Positions 17,647 through 25,785 of a stretch of DNA of 30,949 nucleotides are shown piece by piece (position 1 is the first letter of the stretch; each line of letters starts with the position of its first letter). Location: contig CAZNBB010000037.1 of NCBI GenBank assembly GCA_964571225.1, positions 1 to 30,949 on the forward strand. Reading direction: 5' to 3'. The notes below the pieces were generated by a model. The model did not search any database and was not told where the DNA came from. It saw nothing but the letters and a program-made list of their open reading frames with translations. The stretch is from DATFML01 sp964571225. GTDB taxonomy: Bacteria > Pseudomonadota > Gammaproteobacteria > DATFLG01. The position numbers and the translations under genes were made by a program.

Positions 17647-18012
17647 ATGGATTCACAGCAGCAGCCTGCAGACCAGGTCGTGCAGCTGACGCCTGAGGGG
17701 GAACTCACCATCTACCAGGCCCAGGAAATCCGTCAGCAATTCCTCGCCGCCCTGCGCACGCCCGGTGGTGCAATCGAATGCGATCTCTCGCGGGTCTCAG
17801 AGCTCGACACCGCGGGCTTCCAGCTGCTGGTTCAGCTCAAGCGGGAGTGTACGGCGGGCGGGCGCGAGCTGTACCTGAAGCGCCACAGCGACCCGGTTCT
17901 GGAGGTTTTCTCGCTGTACTGTGCAGAGTCGTATTTCGGCGATCCTCTGGTACTGCACGGGAAAGAGCGGACGCCCTCGGGGGCGGCCCACGACAAGGAT
18001 CCGGCATCATGA
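17647..18012 (+). CDS. STAS-domain protein of the chemosensory operon
   Basis: This 121-residue single STAS domain resembles anti-sigma-factor antagonists and MlaB-type proteins. The N-terminal strands are VVQLTPEGELTIYQAQEI, and the signature loop is CDLSRVSELDTAGFQLLVQL (about 45-64). In SpoIIAA-type proteins the phosphorylated residue is the Ser of DSSG; here the loop reads DTAG, so a Thr occupies the site. The start at 17647 has a GGGGG run upstream; a GTG at 17638 is an alternative. Its stop overlaps the cheA start (ATGA), so it is made together with CheA. No anti-sigma kinase is seen nearby. A role as CheA partner or as an output switch is inference only. Confidence 0.85.
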   Translation: MDSQQQPADQVVQLTPEGELTIYQAQEIRQQFLAALRTPGGAIECDLSRVSELDTAGFQLLVQLKRECTAGGRELYLKRHSDPVLEVFSLYCAESYFGDPLVLHGKERTPSGAAHDKDPAS

Positions 18013-20243
18013 GTGAAAATCCTCTCGAGACGTTCCGCGAAGAGTGCAGCGAGCTGCTGGACGAGATGGAGTCGGCACTGCTGGCCTTGGAAGAGCAGCC
18101 CGGCGACGAAGAACATGTCAACTCCGTGTTCCGGGCCGCCCACACGATCAAGGGAACCGCGGGCATCTTCGGCTTCGACGACGTCCAGTCGTTCACCCAC
18201 CGGGTAGAGAATATTCTCGAGCAGGTCCGCAGCGGTACCGTAGCCCTGAACGACAACCTGGTGGCTCTGCTGCTGGCCAGCAAGGATCACATTGCGGTGC
18301 TGGTCGGATTCGCACTGGACGACGCGGCGCTCGATGCGGACACCAGTGACAGGGGGAATACTCTGATCGCCTCCCTCGGAGACTACCTGGCCTCGCAGGA
18401 CCCGTTCCCGGGCACGGAGCCGGCCAATTCCGGGAATCCACTGGAGCAACGGGCGGCGGCTGTGGAAGCCGACGAATCCCGCGTGGTGGCTGACAGTTGG
18501 CACCTGTCGGTGCGGTTCGGCGAAGACGTGTTGCGGGCCGGAATGGACCCGCTCGCGTTTCTGCGGTACCTGAACCGGCTTGGGGACATCCTGCACGTGA
18601 CTCCAATCGTGGGCGACATGCGTTCGCTGGCGGACATGGACCCGGAAAGCTGCCATACCGGTGTGGAGGTGGAGTATTCCAGCGACGCCGAGAAGGCTGA
18701 GATCGTCCAGGTTTTCGAGTTCGTCGCCGACGACTGTGTGCTGCATGTCCTTCCCCCCAGGGCGCACATCGCCCGCTACGCGGAGCTTATCGAGGCCCTT
18801 CCCGAGGACGATTTGCGGCTCGGCGAGATACTCGTGCGCAGCAAGGCTCTGACCGAGTACGAACTGAAGCAGATCCTCGGTAGACAGGACCAGTTGCGCC
18901 GTCAGGCGGCCGAGCGTGGTGGCCCTGAGCCGGAGTGCCGTATCGGCGACCTGCTGGTGCAGGAAGAAGTCGTCCACCGCGAAGTGGTCGACGCCGCCTT
19001 GGCCAAGCAGGATGCCACCCGGCACGCCAAGCCGTCCGCAAGGCAATGGTTGCGCGTAGACGCGGAAAAGCTGGACCAACTGATCACTCAGGTCGGGGAG
19101 TTGGTCATCGCCAGCGCCACCAGCAATCTTATCGCTCGCCAGACCGGCCACGAACACTTGCTGGAGGCCATGTCGGTTACCGGCCGCCTGGTGGAAGAAA
19201 TTCGTGACAACGCGCTGAATCTGCGGATGGTCCAGGTCGGCGAAACCTTCAAACGCTTTCAGCGGGTGGTGCGGGACGTCAGTCGGGACCTCAACAAGAC
19301 GGTGCGGTTGGAGATAACCGGCGGGGAGACCGAACTCGACAAGACCGTGGTGGAGAAGATAGGCGATCCGCTCATGCATCTGGTCCGTAACGCCATGGAC
19401 CACGGTCTGGAGGCTGCGGAAGAGCGCCTCGCTGCGGGCAAGCCCGCCGAAGGGCGCCTTAAGCTGCATGCCTACCACGACTCGGGAAGCATCGTCATGG
19501 AAGTTTCCGACGACGGGCGCGGATTGGACCGGGATGCGATTCTCGGCAAGGCCAGGGAGCGGGGATTGGTGGGCGAGGAGACCGCGCTCAGTGAACGGGA
19601 AATTCACCAGCTTATCTTCGAGCCGGGATTTTCGACGGCGGAAGCAGTAAGCAACCTGTCCGGCCGCGGTGTGGGCATGGACGTGGTACGCCGCAACATC
19701 GAGGCGTTGCGGGGAACGGTCGATGTGTACACAGAACCGGGCCATGGTACGAAGTTCGTGATCCGGCTGCCGCTCACCCTTGCCATCATCGACGGCTTCC
19801 TTGTACGTGTGGGTGGCGCTTTCTATGTGATACCGCTGGACATGGTCCTGGAGTGCGTGGAGCTGTCGGGCGGCAATGCCGAACAGCGCAGCCGCAGTTA
19901 CATGAACCTGCGCGGCGATGCGCTTCCATTCCTTCGCTTGCGCAACCAGTTCGCGGTCGATGGTCCCGCGCCGGATCGCGAAAACATCGTAGTAGTCCGG
20001 TACGGCACCCAACAGGCAGGGCTGGTGGTGGACGAACTCCTTGGGGAGTTTCAGACGGTGATCAAGCCGCTCGGAAAGGTGTTTCAGTATCTGCGTGGCG
20101 TGAGCGGCTCCACCATCCTGGGGTCCGGGGAAGTGGCGGTCATTCTTGACGTGCCCGTGCTAGTGGGGCTCGCGGTCGAGCAAGGTGCCGCGCAATGCGC
20201 CTCCGACAGGGTACCCAGAACAGAGGAGACGGCGCTGGTCTAG
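18009..20243 (+). CDS. cheA: Chemotaxis histidine kinase CheA with MshEN-like repeat insert
   Basis: The 744-residue kinase has an N-terminal HPt domain with phospho-histidine H45 (FRAAHTIKGTAG). A ferredoxin-like middle domain (about 160-257, WHLSVRFGEDVLRAGMDPLA) follows. Next come two 24-residue repeats, R270-Q293 (RLGEIL...Q) and R311-Q334 (RIGDLL...Q), both with the spacing RxGxxLx10(L/V)xxxLxxQ. After these are the dimerisation helices (from about 347), a HATPase with HLVRNAMDHGLE, DDGRGLD and GRGVGMDVV, and a C-terminal CheW-like domain (TLAIIDGFLVRVGG). It phosphorylates CheY and CheB in receptor arrays. The repeats match the c-di-GMP-binding MshEN pattern of type II secretion and pilus ATPases, except that the spacer is 17 residues rather than 5. 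The start at 18009 overlaps the STAS gene stop. Confidence 0.95.
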   Translation: MSENPLETFREECSELLDEMESALLALEEQPGDEEHVNSVFRAAHTIKGTAGIFGFDDVQSFTHRVENILEQVRSGTVALNDNLVALLLASKDHIAVLVGFALDDAALDADTSDRGNTLIASLGDYLASQDPFPGTEPANSGNPLEQRAAAVEADESRVVADSWHLSVRFGEDVLRAGMDPLAFLRYLNRLGDILHVTPIVGDMRSLADMDPESCHTGVEVEYSSDAEKAEIVQVFEFVADDCVLHVLPPRAHIARYAELIEALPEDDLRLGEILVRSKALTEYELKQILGRQDQLRRQAAERGGPEPECRIGDLLVQEEVVHREVVDAALAKQDATRHAKPSARQWLRVDAEKLDQLITQVGELVIASATSNLIARQTGHEHLLEAMSVTGRLVEEIRDNALNLRMVQVGETFKRFQRVVRDVSRDLNKTVRLEITGGETELDKTVVEKIGDPLMHLVRNAMDHGLEAAEERLAAGKPAEGRLKLHAYHDSGSIVMEVSDDGRGLDRDAILGKARERGLVGEETALSEREIHQLIFEPGFSTAEAVSNLSGRGVGMDVVRRNIEALRGTVDVYTEPGHGTKFVIRLPLTLAIIDGFLVRVGGAFYVIPLDMVLECVELSGGNAEQRSRSYMNLRGDALPFLRLRNQFAVDGPAPDRENIVVVRYGTQQAGLVVDELLGEFQTVIKPLGKVFQYLRGVSGSTILGSGEVAVILDVPVLVGLAVEQGAAQCASDRVPRTEETALV

Positions 20244-20326
20244 GGCGGTTGAGGCCAGATCGACTTATGCAACCTGGCAAGTAACGGTTTCGAGAACGGA
20301 TCGCAGGATCAACAAGGGGTAGAGAA

Positions 20327-21964
20327 ATGAAATTTATCGACGACATGAAGGTCGGCACGAAGTTGCTGGCGGGGTTCATTGCCGTGGCGGTGATTACCGC
20401 CGTCGTGGGCACGTTGGGTATCCGGAACATGTCCACCATCAACGGAATGGCGGACGAAATGTACGCCACTGAACTGATGGGCGTGTCGTACATCAAGGAG
20501 GCGAATATCGATCTGATCTATATCAGCCGAGAGACCCGCAATCTGTTGCTTGCCTCGACGAACGAGCAGCGCCAGAAGTTTCTGTCGGCGATAAATTCCT
20601 ACAAGTCAGAGCTCGGGAAGAACCTGCAGAACGCCAGGCGGCTCATGAAGACCGACAAGGAGAAGGCGGAAGTCGCTTCATTCGACGACCTGTGGAAGGA
20701 CTACAACGCGACCTCCCAACAGGTGATCTCGATGCTCGAGCACGAGAAGCTCCAGGAACACCGGAAGGTCGTTGACGTGGCCATGGGTCCGCTGCGCGAA
20801 AAGGCCCAGAAGCTCGACGATCTGATGAGCCGGCTCAGCAAGCTGAAAGAGGCGAACGCCAAGGGTTACGACGACCAGACCCATGCCGTGTTCAAGAGCA
20901 GCTTTGCCTTTATGGTCGGCCTGGTGGTCGCCGGGGTCGTCGTCGGTCTCGTGCTCGGTATAGGAATAACCCGCGGTCTGCTCAAACAGCTGGGCGGCGA
21001 GCCCCGTTATGCGGCGGAAATTTCCAGGAAAGTCGCCGACGGCGACCTTACCGTGGAGGTCGCCGTCCAGGACAGGGACCGGAGCAGCCTGCTGTTTGCC
21101 ATGAAGACCATGGTGGAGAGGCTCTCCCAGGTTATGGGCGACGTCAGCAGCGCCGCCGACGCCCTGTCCAGCGCATCTGAGGAGGTCAGCGCCACAGCGC
21201 AGACCCTCAGCCAGGGCGCCAGCGAGCAGGCGGCGAGCGTGGAAGAGACCAGTGCCTCGCTCGAGCAGATGAACGCTTCGATCAGCCAGAACACCGACAA
21301 CGCCAAGGCCACTGACGGCATCGCCAAGAACGCCGCCACCCAGGGCGTGGCCGGCGGCGACGCCGTGAAGGAGACCGTGGAGGCGATGCGCCAGATCGCC
21401 GACAAGATCAGCATTATCGAAGACATCGCCTATAAGACCAACCTGCTGGCCTTGAATGCCGCCATTGAAGCCGCCCGCGCAGGAGAGCACGGCAAGGGCT
21501 TCGCGGTGGTGGCTGACGAAGTGCGCAAGCTGGCCGAGCGCAGTCAATCCTCCGCCCAGGAGATCAGCGGCCTCGCCGGTGACAGCGTCAAGGTGGCCGA
21601 GAAGGCGGGGAGTCTCATCGGCGAGATCGTGCCGAACATCCAGAAGACCGCCGATCTGGTGCAGGAGATCGCGGCCGCCTCGGAAGAACAGACCGCAGGA
21701 GTCGGGCAGGTCACCACAGCCATGGAACAGCTCGATCAGGTCTCCCAGCAGAACGCCTCCGCCTCCGAAGAACTTGCGTCCACGTCCGAGGAGATGAGCT
21801 CCCAGGCGCAGCAACTTCAGGAGAGCGTCAAGTTCTTCCGCCTCAGCAGTGCACCTGCCGCACGCGCGGCAGCGCCCGCGAAGGGAAAGGCGGCCGGCGC
21901 GCATCCGGAAAAGAAGCCGGCTTCAGATCCGGTCGACGAGGGTGATTTTGTGCGATTCGGATAG
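20327..21964 (+). CDS. Methyl-accepting chemotaxis protein
   Basis: This is a 545-residue transmembrane chemoreceptor. The first span is at about 12-33, followed by a periplasmic four-helix-bundle-type sensor of about 155 residues (4HB_MCP style). The second span is near 192-212 (FAFMVGLVVAGVVVGLVLGI), then comes a HAMP linker (about 213-268), and a long signalling coiled coil follows. The kinase-contact tip reads IAYKTNLLALNAAIEAARAG (about 367-386). Gln/Glu-rich methylation helices flank the tip. The tail is Ala/Lys/Pro-rich and ends DEGDFVRFG, an acidic-aromatic terminus that could tether CheR or CheB; this is not the known NWETF/GWEEF sequence. AAGGGG at 20314-20319 precedes the ATG. The ligand is unknown. 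Confidence 0.95.
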   Translation: MKFIDDMKVGTKLLAGFIAVAVITAVVGTLGIRNMSTINGMADEMYATELMGVSYIKEANIDLIYISRETRNLLLASTNEQRQKFLSAINSYKSELGKNLQNARRLMKTDKEKAEVASFDDLWKDYNATSQQVISMLEHEKLQEHRKVVDVAMGPLREKAQKLDDLMSRLSKLKEANAKGYDDQTHAVFKSSFAFMVGLVVAGVVVGLVLGIGITRGLLKQLGGEPRYAAEISRKVADGDLTVEVAVQDRDRSSLLFAMKTMVERLSQVMGDVSSAADALSSASEEVSATAQTLSQGASEQAASVEETSASLEQMNASISQNTDNAKATDGIAKNAATQGVAGGDAVKETVEAMRQIADKISIIEDIAYKTNLLALNAAIEAARAGEHGKGFAVVADEVRKLAERSQSSAQEISGLAGDSVKVAEKAGSLIGEIVPNIQKTADLVQEIAAASEEQTAGVGQVTTAMEQLDQVSQQNASASEELASTSEEMSSQAQQLQESVKFFRLSSAPAARAAAPAKGKAAGAHPEKKPASDPVDEGDFVRFG

Positions 21965-22078
21965 CCGTGTCGCCGAACTGTCCGGTGCTCTTTGGTGTAT
22001 AGGGGCGCCGGCGGATCGGCCCGGCACCAGCTGGTTGGACTTACCAGCGAGCACAACCGATGCAGCGGGAGAATACAG

Positions 22079-22693
22079 ATGACGGACAGCAGCCTGGCGG
22101 CACTGGAGCTCTCCGACGACGAGCTCGGAAGCCTGATGGACGAGCAGCGCGCCCCGGCGGCCCGCAAGTACCTCACGTTCGTGCAGGGGGTGGAGCGTTA
22201 TGGCGTGGATATTGAGCGGATCCGGGAAATCATAGAATACGGCCAGGTGACGGCGGTGCCTATGGCTCCCGCACATATACGGGGCGTGATCAATCTGCGC
22301 GGGCATGTAGTGCCCATCGTCGACATAGGCGCGCGGCTTGGCCTGCGTTCCGCGAACGTCGGAAACAGGGCGTGCAATATCATCGTGGAAATGGAGGTCG
22401 ATGGAGAATCGGTTCCCCTGGGGTTCACCGTTCAGTCGGTCGAGGAAGTGGTGGATATCGAGGACGCCAAAATCGAGACTGCGCCTGCGTTCGGCACGGA
22501 AGTGCCGTCCGAGTATATCGCCGGCATGGGTAAAGTTGACGGTGACTTCGTCACCATTCTGGACATCAGCAAGGCACTTGCGATAGACGCCTTGTCGCAA
22601 CTGTCGGATTACCGTTGTCGTCCGCATGAGCCCCGGGGCGGCACGGCAGGCGGGTGCGACGATGGCGAATCGCGGCAGGATCAACTTCCGTGA
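22079..22693 (+). CDS. cheW: Chemotaxis adaptor CheW (first copy)
   Basis: This 204-residue CheW couples receptors to CheA. The two-barrel SH3-like core runs from YLTFVQGVERYGVDIERIREII (about 31-52) through VPMAPAHIRGVINLRGHVVPIVDI (about 59-82), which holds the conserved receptor-binding NLRG, to FGTEVPSEYIAGMGKVDGDFVTILDI. A 29-residue N-terminal extension and a roughly 30-residue charged tail make it longer than standard CheW (about 165). The ATG at 22079 is preceded by GGGAGA. The stop overlaps the cheR GTG start. A second CheW is encoded at 25203. Confidence 0.93.
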   Translation: MTDSSLAALELSDDELGSLMDEQRAPAARKYLTFVQGVERYGVDIERIREIIEYGQVTAVPMAPAHIRGVINLRGHVVPIVDIGARLGLRSANVGNRACNIIVEMEVDGESVPLGFTVQSVEEVVDIEDAKIETAPAFGTEVPSEYIAGMGKVDGDFVTILDISKALAIDALSQLSDYRCRPHEPRGGTAGGCDDGESRQDQLP

Positions 22694-23565
22694 GTCCGGT
22701 ATGGCAGACGGCTTCGGAGGATGCGGCGCTCGGACGTCGCCATGTCGCGCCGTCGACGGGTAGCACCGGATTGTCCGAGGCGGAGTTCGGGAAGTTCCGC
22801 GATCTTATCTATGCCAAGGCAGGCATCTACCTCTCGCCCGCCAAGCGTTCGCTGGTGGCCGGACGCCTGGGCAAGCGTGTCAGGCACTACGGCCTGTCAA
22901 GCTACGGGGAATACTATGCCCTGGCGACTGACAAGGGTCGACACGACGAGCTGCAGATGTTGGTCGACCTGCTGACCACCAATGAAACATATTTCTTCCG
23001 GGAACCGAAGCATTTCGAATTCCTTCGGTCGGTCGCGGCGAGCGCGAAGGGCCGAGGATCGTTTCGTGTCTGGAGTGCGGCAGCGTCCTCCGGCGAAGAG
23101 GCCTACAGCGCCGCCATGTGTCTGGCGTCGGTACTGGGCGCTGCGGCCGACTGGACGGTGTTTGGAACCGATATCAGTTCCCGCGTTCTGGAACGGGCCC
23201 GCAGAGGCCACTATGCGCTGCCGTGCGCAAAGCGCATCCCCGACCCTCATTTGCGCGAGTACTGTCTCAAGGGGGTCCGGGATCAGGAAGGAACCTTTCT
23301 GATCGATCCGACGATCCGGAGGAAGGTTGAGTTTCGCCAGATGAATCTGAACGGCACATGGAACGATTTGCCCCAATTCGACTTCATCTTTCTTCGCAAT
23401 GTGATGATCTATTTCGATCAACAGACCAAACGGCGTCTGGTGGATCGTCTGCACGACAGGCTCAAACCGGGCGGGCGGCTGGTCATAGGTCATTCAGAGA
23501 CGCTGAATGCCGTGTCCGACAAGTTCGAGATCATTCACCCGTCCATGTACCGGCGCAAGGGCTGA
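22690..23565 (+). CDS. cheR: Chemotaxis protein methyltransferase CheR
   Basis: The 291-residue enzyme methylates receptor glutamates with S-adenosylmethionine. An N-terminal helical domain (about 25-95, LSEAEFGKFRDLIYAKAGI) precedes TTNETYFFRE and the SAM-binding VWSAAASSGEEAYSAAM, a variant of the usual WSAGCSTGEEPYS. FIFLRNVMIYFD and LKPGGRLVIGHSET near the end are CheR signatures. The GTG at 22690 overlaps the cheW stop (GTGA), which points to coupled translation. The frame is open further upstream into cheW, but the residues there are not CheR-like. No TPR domain is attached. Confidence 0.94.
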   Translation: MSPVWQTASEDAALGRRHVAPSTGSTGLSEAEFGKFRDLIYAKAGIYLSPAKRSLVAGRLGKRVRHYGLSSYGEYYALATDKGRHDELQMLVDLLTTNETYFFREPKHFEFLRSVAASAKGRGSFRVWSAAASSGEEAYSAAMCLASVLGAAADWTVFGTDISSRVLERARRGHYALPCAKRIPDPHLREYCLKGVRDQEGTFLIDPTIRRKVEFRQMNLNGTWNDLPQFDFIFLRNVMIYFDQQTKRRLVDRLHDRLKPGGRLVIGHSETLNAVSDKFEIIHPSMYRRKG

Positions 23566-23568
23566 TCG

Positions 23569-24063
23569 ATGGCCGCGGTTGGCTCGGGAGTCTATCTCAA
23601 GCCGGGAGACATCCATTTCGGGGGCGACGGTCTGCTGGTCAGGACGCTGTTGGGTTCCTGCGTGGCGGTGACACTCTGGCACCCGGGATATCGCATTGGG
23701 GGCATGTGCCATGTGGTGTTTCCCAGCGAACCGAAAGGAGAGTGCGACAATCGGTACATGCGCTGTGCCCTGGGGCACTTCATGGACCAGGTGCGGTCCC
23801 GTGGCACCGCGCCAAGAGATTACCAGGTGGGTCTGTTCGGCGGTGGAAACATGTTTCCCGGGGTGGCGCCGCCGGGCACCCTCGCGGTGGGCACTCGCAA
23901 CGTGGAACTGGCAATGACGTTGCTCGATAAGCACGGCTTCCGCATCCGTCACCAGGAGGTAGGAGGTATCGCCTACCGAAGGATACAGCTGGACCTTATG
24001 TGCGGCGCGGTGGAAGTCCGGTCTACGGACGTCAATCCCGCCGCCCAGCGCAATATTCTGTGA
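23569..24063 (+). CDS. cheD: Chemoreceptor glutamine deamidase CheD
   Basis: The 164-residue CheD deamidates receptor glutamines and, in some bacteria, assists CheC or responds to CheY-P. The catalytic pair is visible as C31 in TLLGSCVAVTL and H48 in GGMCHVVFP, 17 residues apart as in studied CheD. GLFGGGNMF (about 87-95) is another family block. The ATG follows the cheR stop by 3 bases. No CheC gene is seen in the window. Confidence 0.94.
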   Translation: MAAVGSGVYLKPGDIHFGGDGLLVRTLLGSCVAVTLWHPGYRIGGMCHVVFPSEPKGECDNRYMRCALGHFMDQVRSRGTAPRDYQVGLFGGGNMFPGVAPPGTLAVGTRNVELAMTLLDKHGFRIRHQEVGGIAYRRIQLDLMCGAVEVRSTDVNPAAQRNIL

Positions 24064-24070
24064 GAGGCTC

Positions 24071-25156
24071 ATGCAGCGCGCAAAGGTATTGATAGTGGAC
24101 GATTCGGCGGTCATCCGGCAGGTGCTCTCCGGCATCATAGCCGGCGACCCGCAGCTCGAACTGATGGGGGCGGTCGCCGACCCGATATTCGCCATGCGAC
24201 GGATGGAAGCGGCCTGGCCTGACGTCATTGTGCTGGATGTCGAGATGCCGCGCATGGACGGGATCACCTTCCTGAAGAAGGTCATGAGCGAACGGCCGAC
24301 CCCGGTGGTCATGTGCTCCACGTTGACCACCGATGGAGCGTCCACGACCATGCAAGCGCTGGACGCCGGCGCCATCGCCATCATCAGCAAGCCGAAAGTG
24401 AATCCCAAGGGACGGCTCACCGAGGACGCGACCATGTTGGTCGATACGGTACGGGCGGCGGCGCGCGCCAACATGGGCAAGGTACGGCCTCGGCCCGCGA
24501 AGGCGCCGGTCGCGCCGGCACCGCCGCGCTACACCGCCGATGCAGTGCTGCCTCCGCCCAGCGGCCATGCGATGAAGGTGACGACGGACCGGGTTGTGGC
24601 CATCGGCACCTCGACGGGCGGTACGCAGGCGCTCGAAGCGGTGCTGAAAGCGCTACCGCCGGTAGTGCCGGGAATCGTCATCGTGCAGCACATGCCGGAG
24701 AAGTTTACGGCGGCGTTTTCCGCCCGCCTCGACTCGCTATGCGAGGTGCAGGTGCGTGAAGCGAGGAACGGCGACCGCGTACTGCCGGGAATTGCCCTGG
24801 TGGCGCCTGGCGGCCGGCACATGATGCTCAAGCGCAGCGGCGCTCACTACCATGTGGAGGTGGCGGACGGGCCCTTGGTAAGTAGACACCGGCCATCAGT
24901 AGATGTGCTGTTCAGGTCGGTGGCGCGGGCTGCGGGCAGGAACGCCATGGGCGTGATCATGACGGGGATGGGCGACGACGGCGTGGCCGGTATGCAGGAA
25001 ATGCACGATGCAGGCGCCTTTACCGTCGCCCAGGACGAAGCGACCTGCGTGGTATACGGCATGCCTAAAGAGGCGGTCAAACGCGGAGTCGTGGACAAGG
25101 TCAGTGGATTGGGCCAGATCAGCCACGAAATCATGGATTTTGCCAGGGCCCACTGA
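24071..25156 (+). CDS. cheB: Chemotaxis methylesterase/response regulator CheB
   Basis: The 361-residue CheB has an N-terminal receiver with D10-D11, phospho-acceptor D56 (VLDVEMPRMDG) and K107. A linker rich in Ala, Pro and Arg (about 135-170) joins it to the C-terminal methylesterase. The catalytic triad is S181 in GTSTGG, H207 in VQHMPEKF and the Asp in MTGMGDDGV (about 303). It removes methyl groups from receptors and can deamidate them, opposing CheR, after phosphorylation by CheA. It starts 7 bases after the cheD stop, with GAGG just upstream. Confidence 0.95.
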   Translation: MQRAKVLIVDDSAVIRQVLSGIIAGDPQLELMGAVADPIFAMRRMEAAWPDVIVLDVEMPRMDGITFLKKVMSERPTPVVMCSTLTTDGASTTMQALDAGAIAIISKPKVNPKGRLTEDATMLVDTVRAAARANMGKVRPRPAKAPVAPAPPRYTADAVLPPPSGHAMKVTTDRVVAIGTSTGGTQALEAVLKALPPVVPGIVIVQHMPEKFTAAFSARLDSLCEVQVREARNGDRVLPGIALVAPGGRHMMLKRSGAHYHVEVADGPLVSRHRPSVDVLFRSVARAAGRNAMGVIMTGMGDDGVAGMQEMHDAGAFTVAQDEATCVVYGMPKEAVKRGVVDKVSGLGQISHEIMDFARAH

Positions 25157-25202
25157 GGACGAACCGCGGCCCGGGCGTTCGAACCAACCAGGGGATATGA
25201 AT

Positions 25203-25751
25203 ATGGGTGATGCGATAGCGACGCTGGACTCGCGCACGCCGGTGGCGCGGCCCCGCGGTCTGTCCAAGTTCCTTCTGTTCGCACTGGGTGCCGACACCTA
25301 TGCGGTGAACATTCAACGCGTGAAGGAAATCATCGAGGTCGGGGATATCACGCCCGTGCCCATGATGCCCGCGTTCATCCGGGGCGCGCTGAACCTGAGG
25401 GGACGCGTGGTGCCTGTGGTCGATCTGGCGGTGAGACTGGAGGCGGCGTCCCGCGGGCAGGCTGTGAGGGGCTGCATCGTGATCATTGAACTGGAGTTGG
25501 GGGGGCGGACCTTCGACGCCGGGCTGGTGGTGGACGCGGTGAGTTCGGTCAGAGATATCGATCCGCGGGATATTGAGGCGGCCCCTTCGTTTGGCGGCAA
25601 AATCCGGACGGATTTCATCGAAGGCATGGGCAAGGTGGACGACGACCGGTTCATTGTTCTGCTCGCCATCGATCGCGTTCTTTCCATGGACGATCTGGAG
25701 ACATTGAGCCAGGTACGGCACGGCGCCGAACAGTGGGAATCGGACGCATAG
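25203..25751 (+). CDS. cheW: Chemotaxis adaptor CheW (second copy)
   Basis: This second CheW has 182 residues and the standard core: FLLFALGADTYAVNIQRVKEII, then VPMMPAFIRGALNLRGRVVPVVDL and IRTDFIEGMGKVDDDRFIVLL. It shares the overall pattern but not close identity with the first copy, so the two are not a recent duplication. AGGGG at 25190-25194 suits the ATG at 25203; an in-frame ATG at 25197 is too close to it. Two adaptors in one operon could serve different receptors or build mixed arrays with CheA. Confidence 0.93.
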   Translation: MGDAIATLDSRTPVARPRGLSKFLLFALGADTYAVNIQRVKEIIEVGDITPVPMMPAFIRGALNLRGRVVPVVDLAVRLEAASRGQAVRGCIVIIELELGGRTFDAGLVVDAVSSVRDIDPRDIEAAPSFGGKIRTDFIEGMGKVDDDRFIVLLAIDRVLSMDDLETLSQVRHGAEQWESDA

Positions 25752-25785
25752 GCGGCCGTTCCGGCGTACTGTACAAGGGGGCGGC

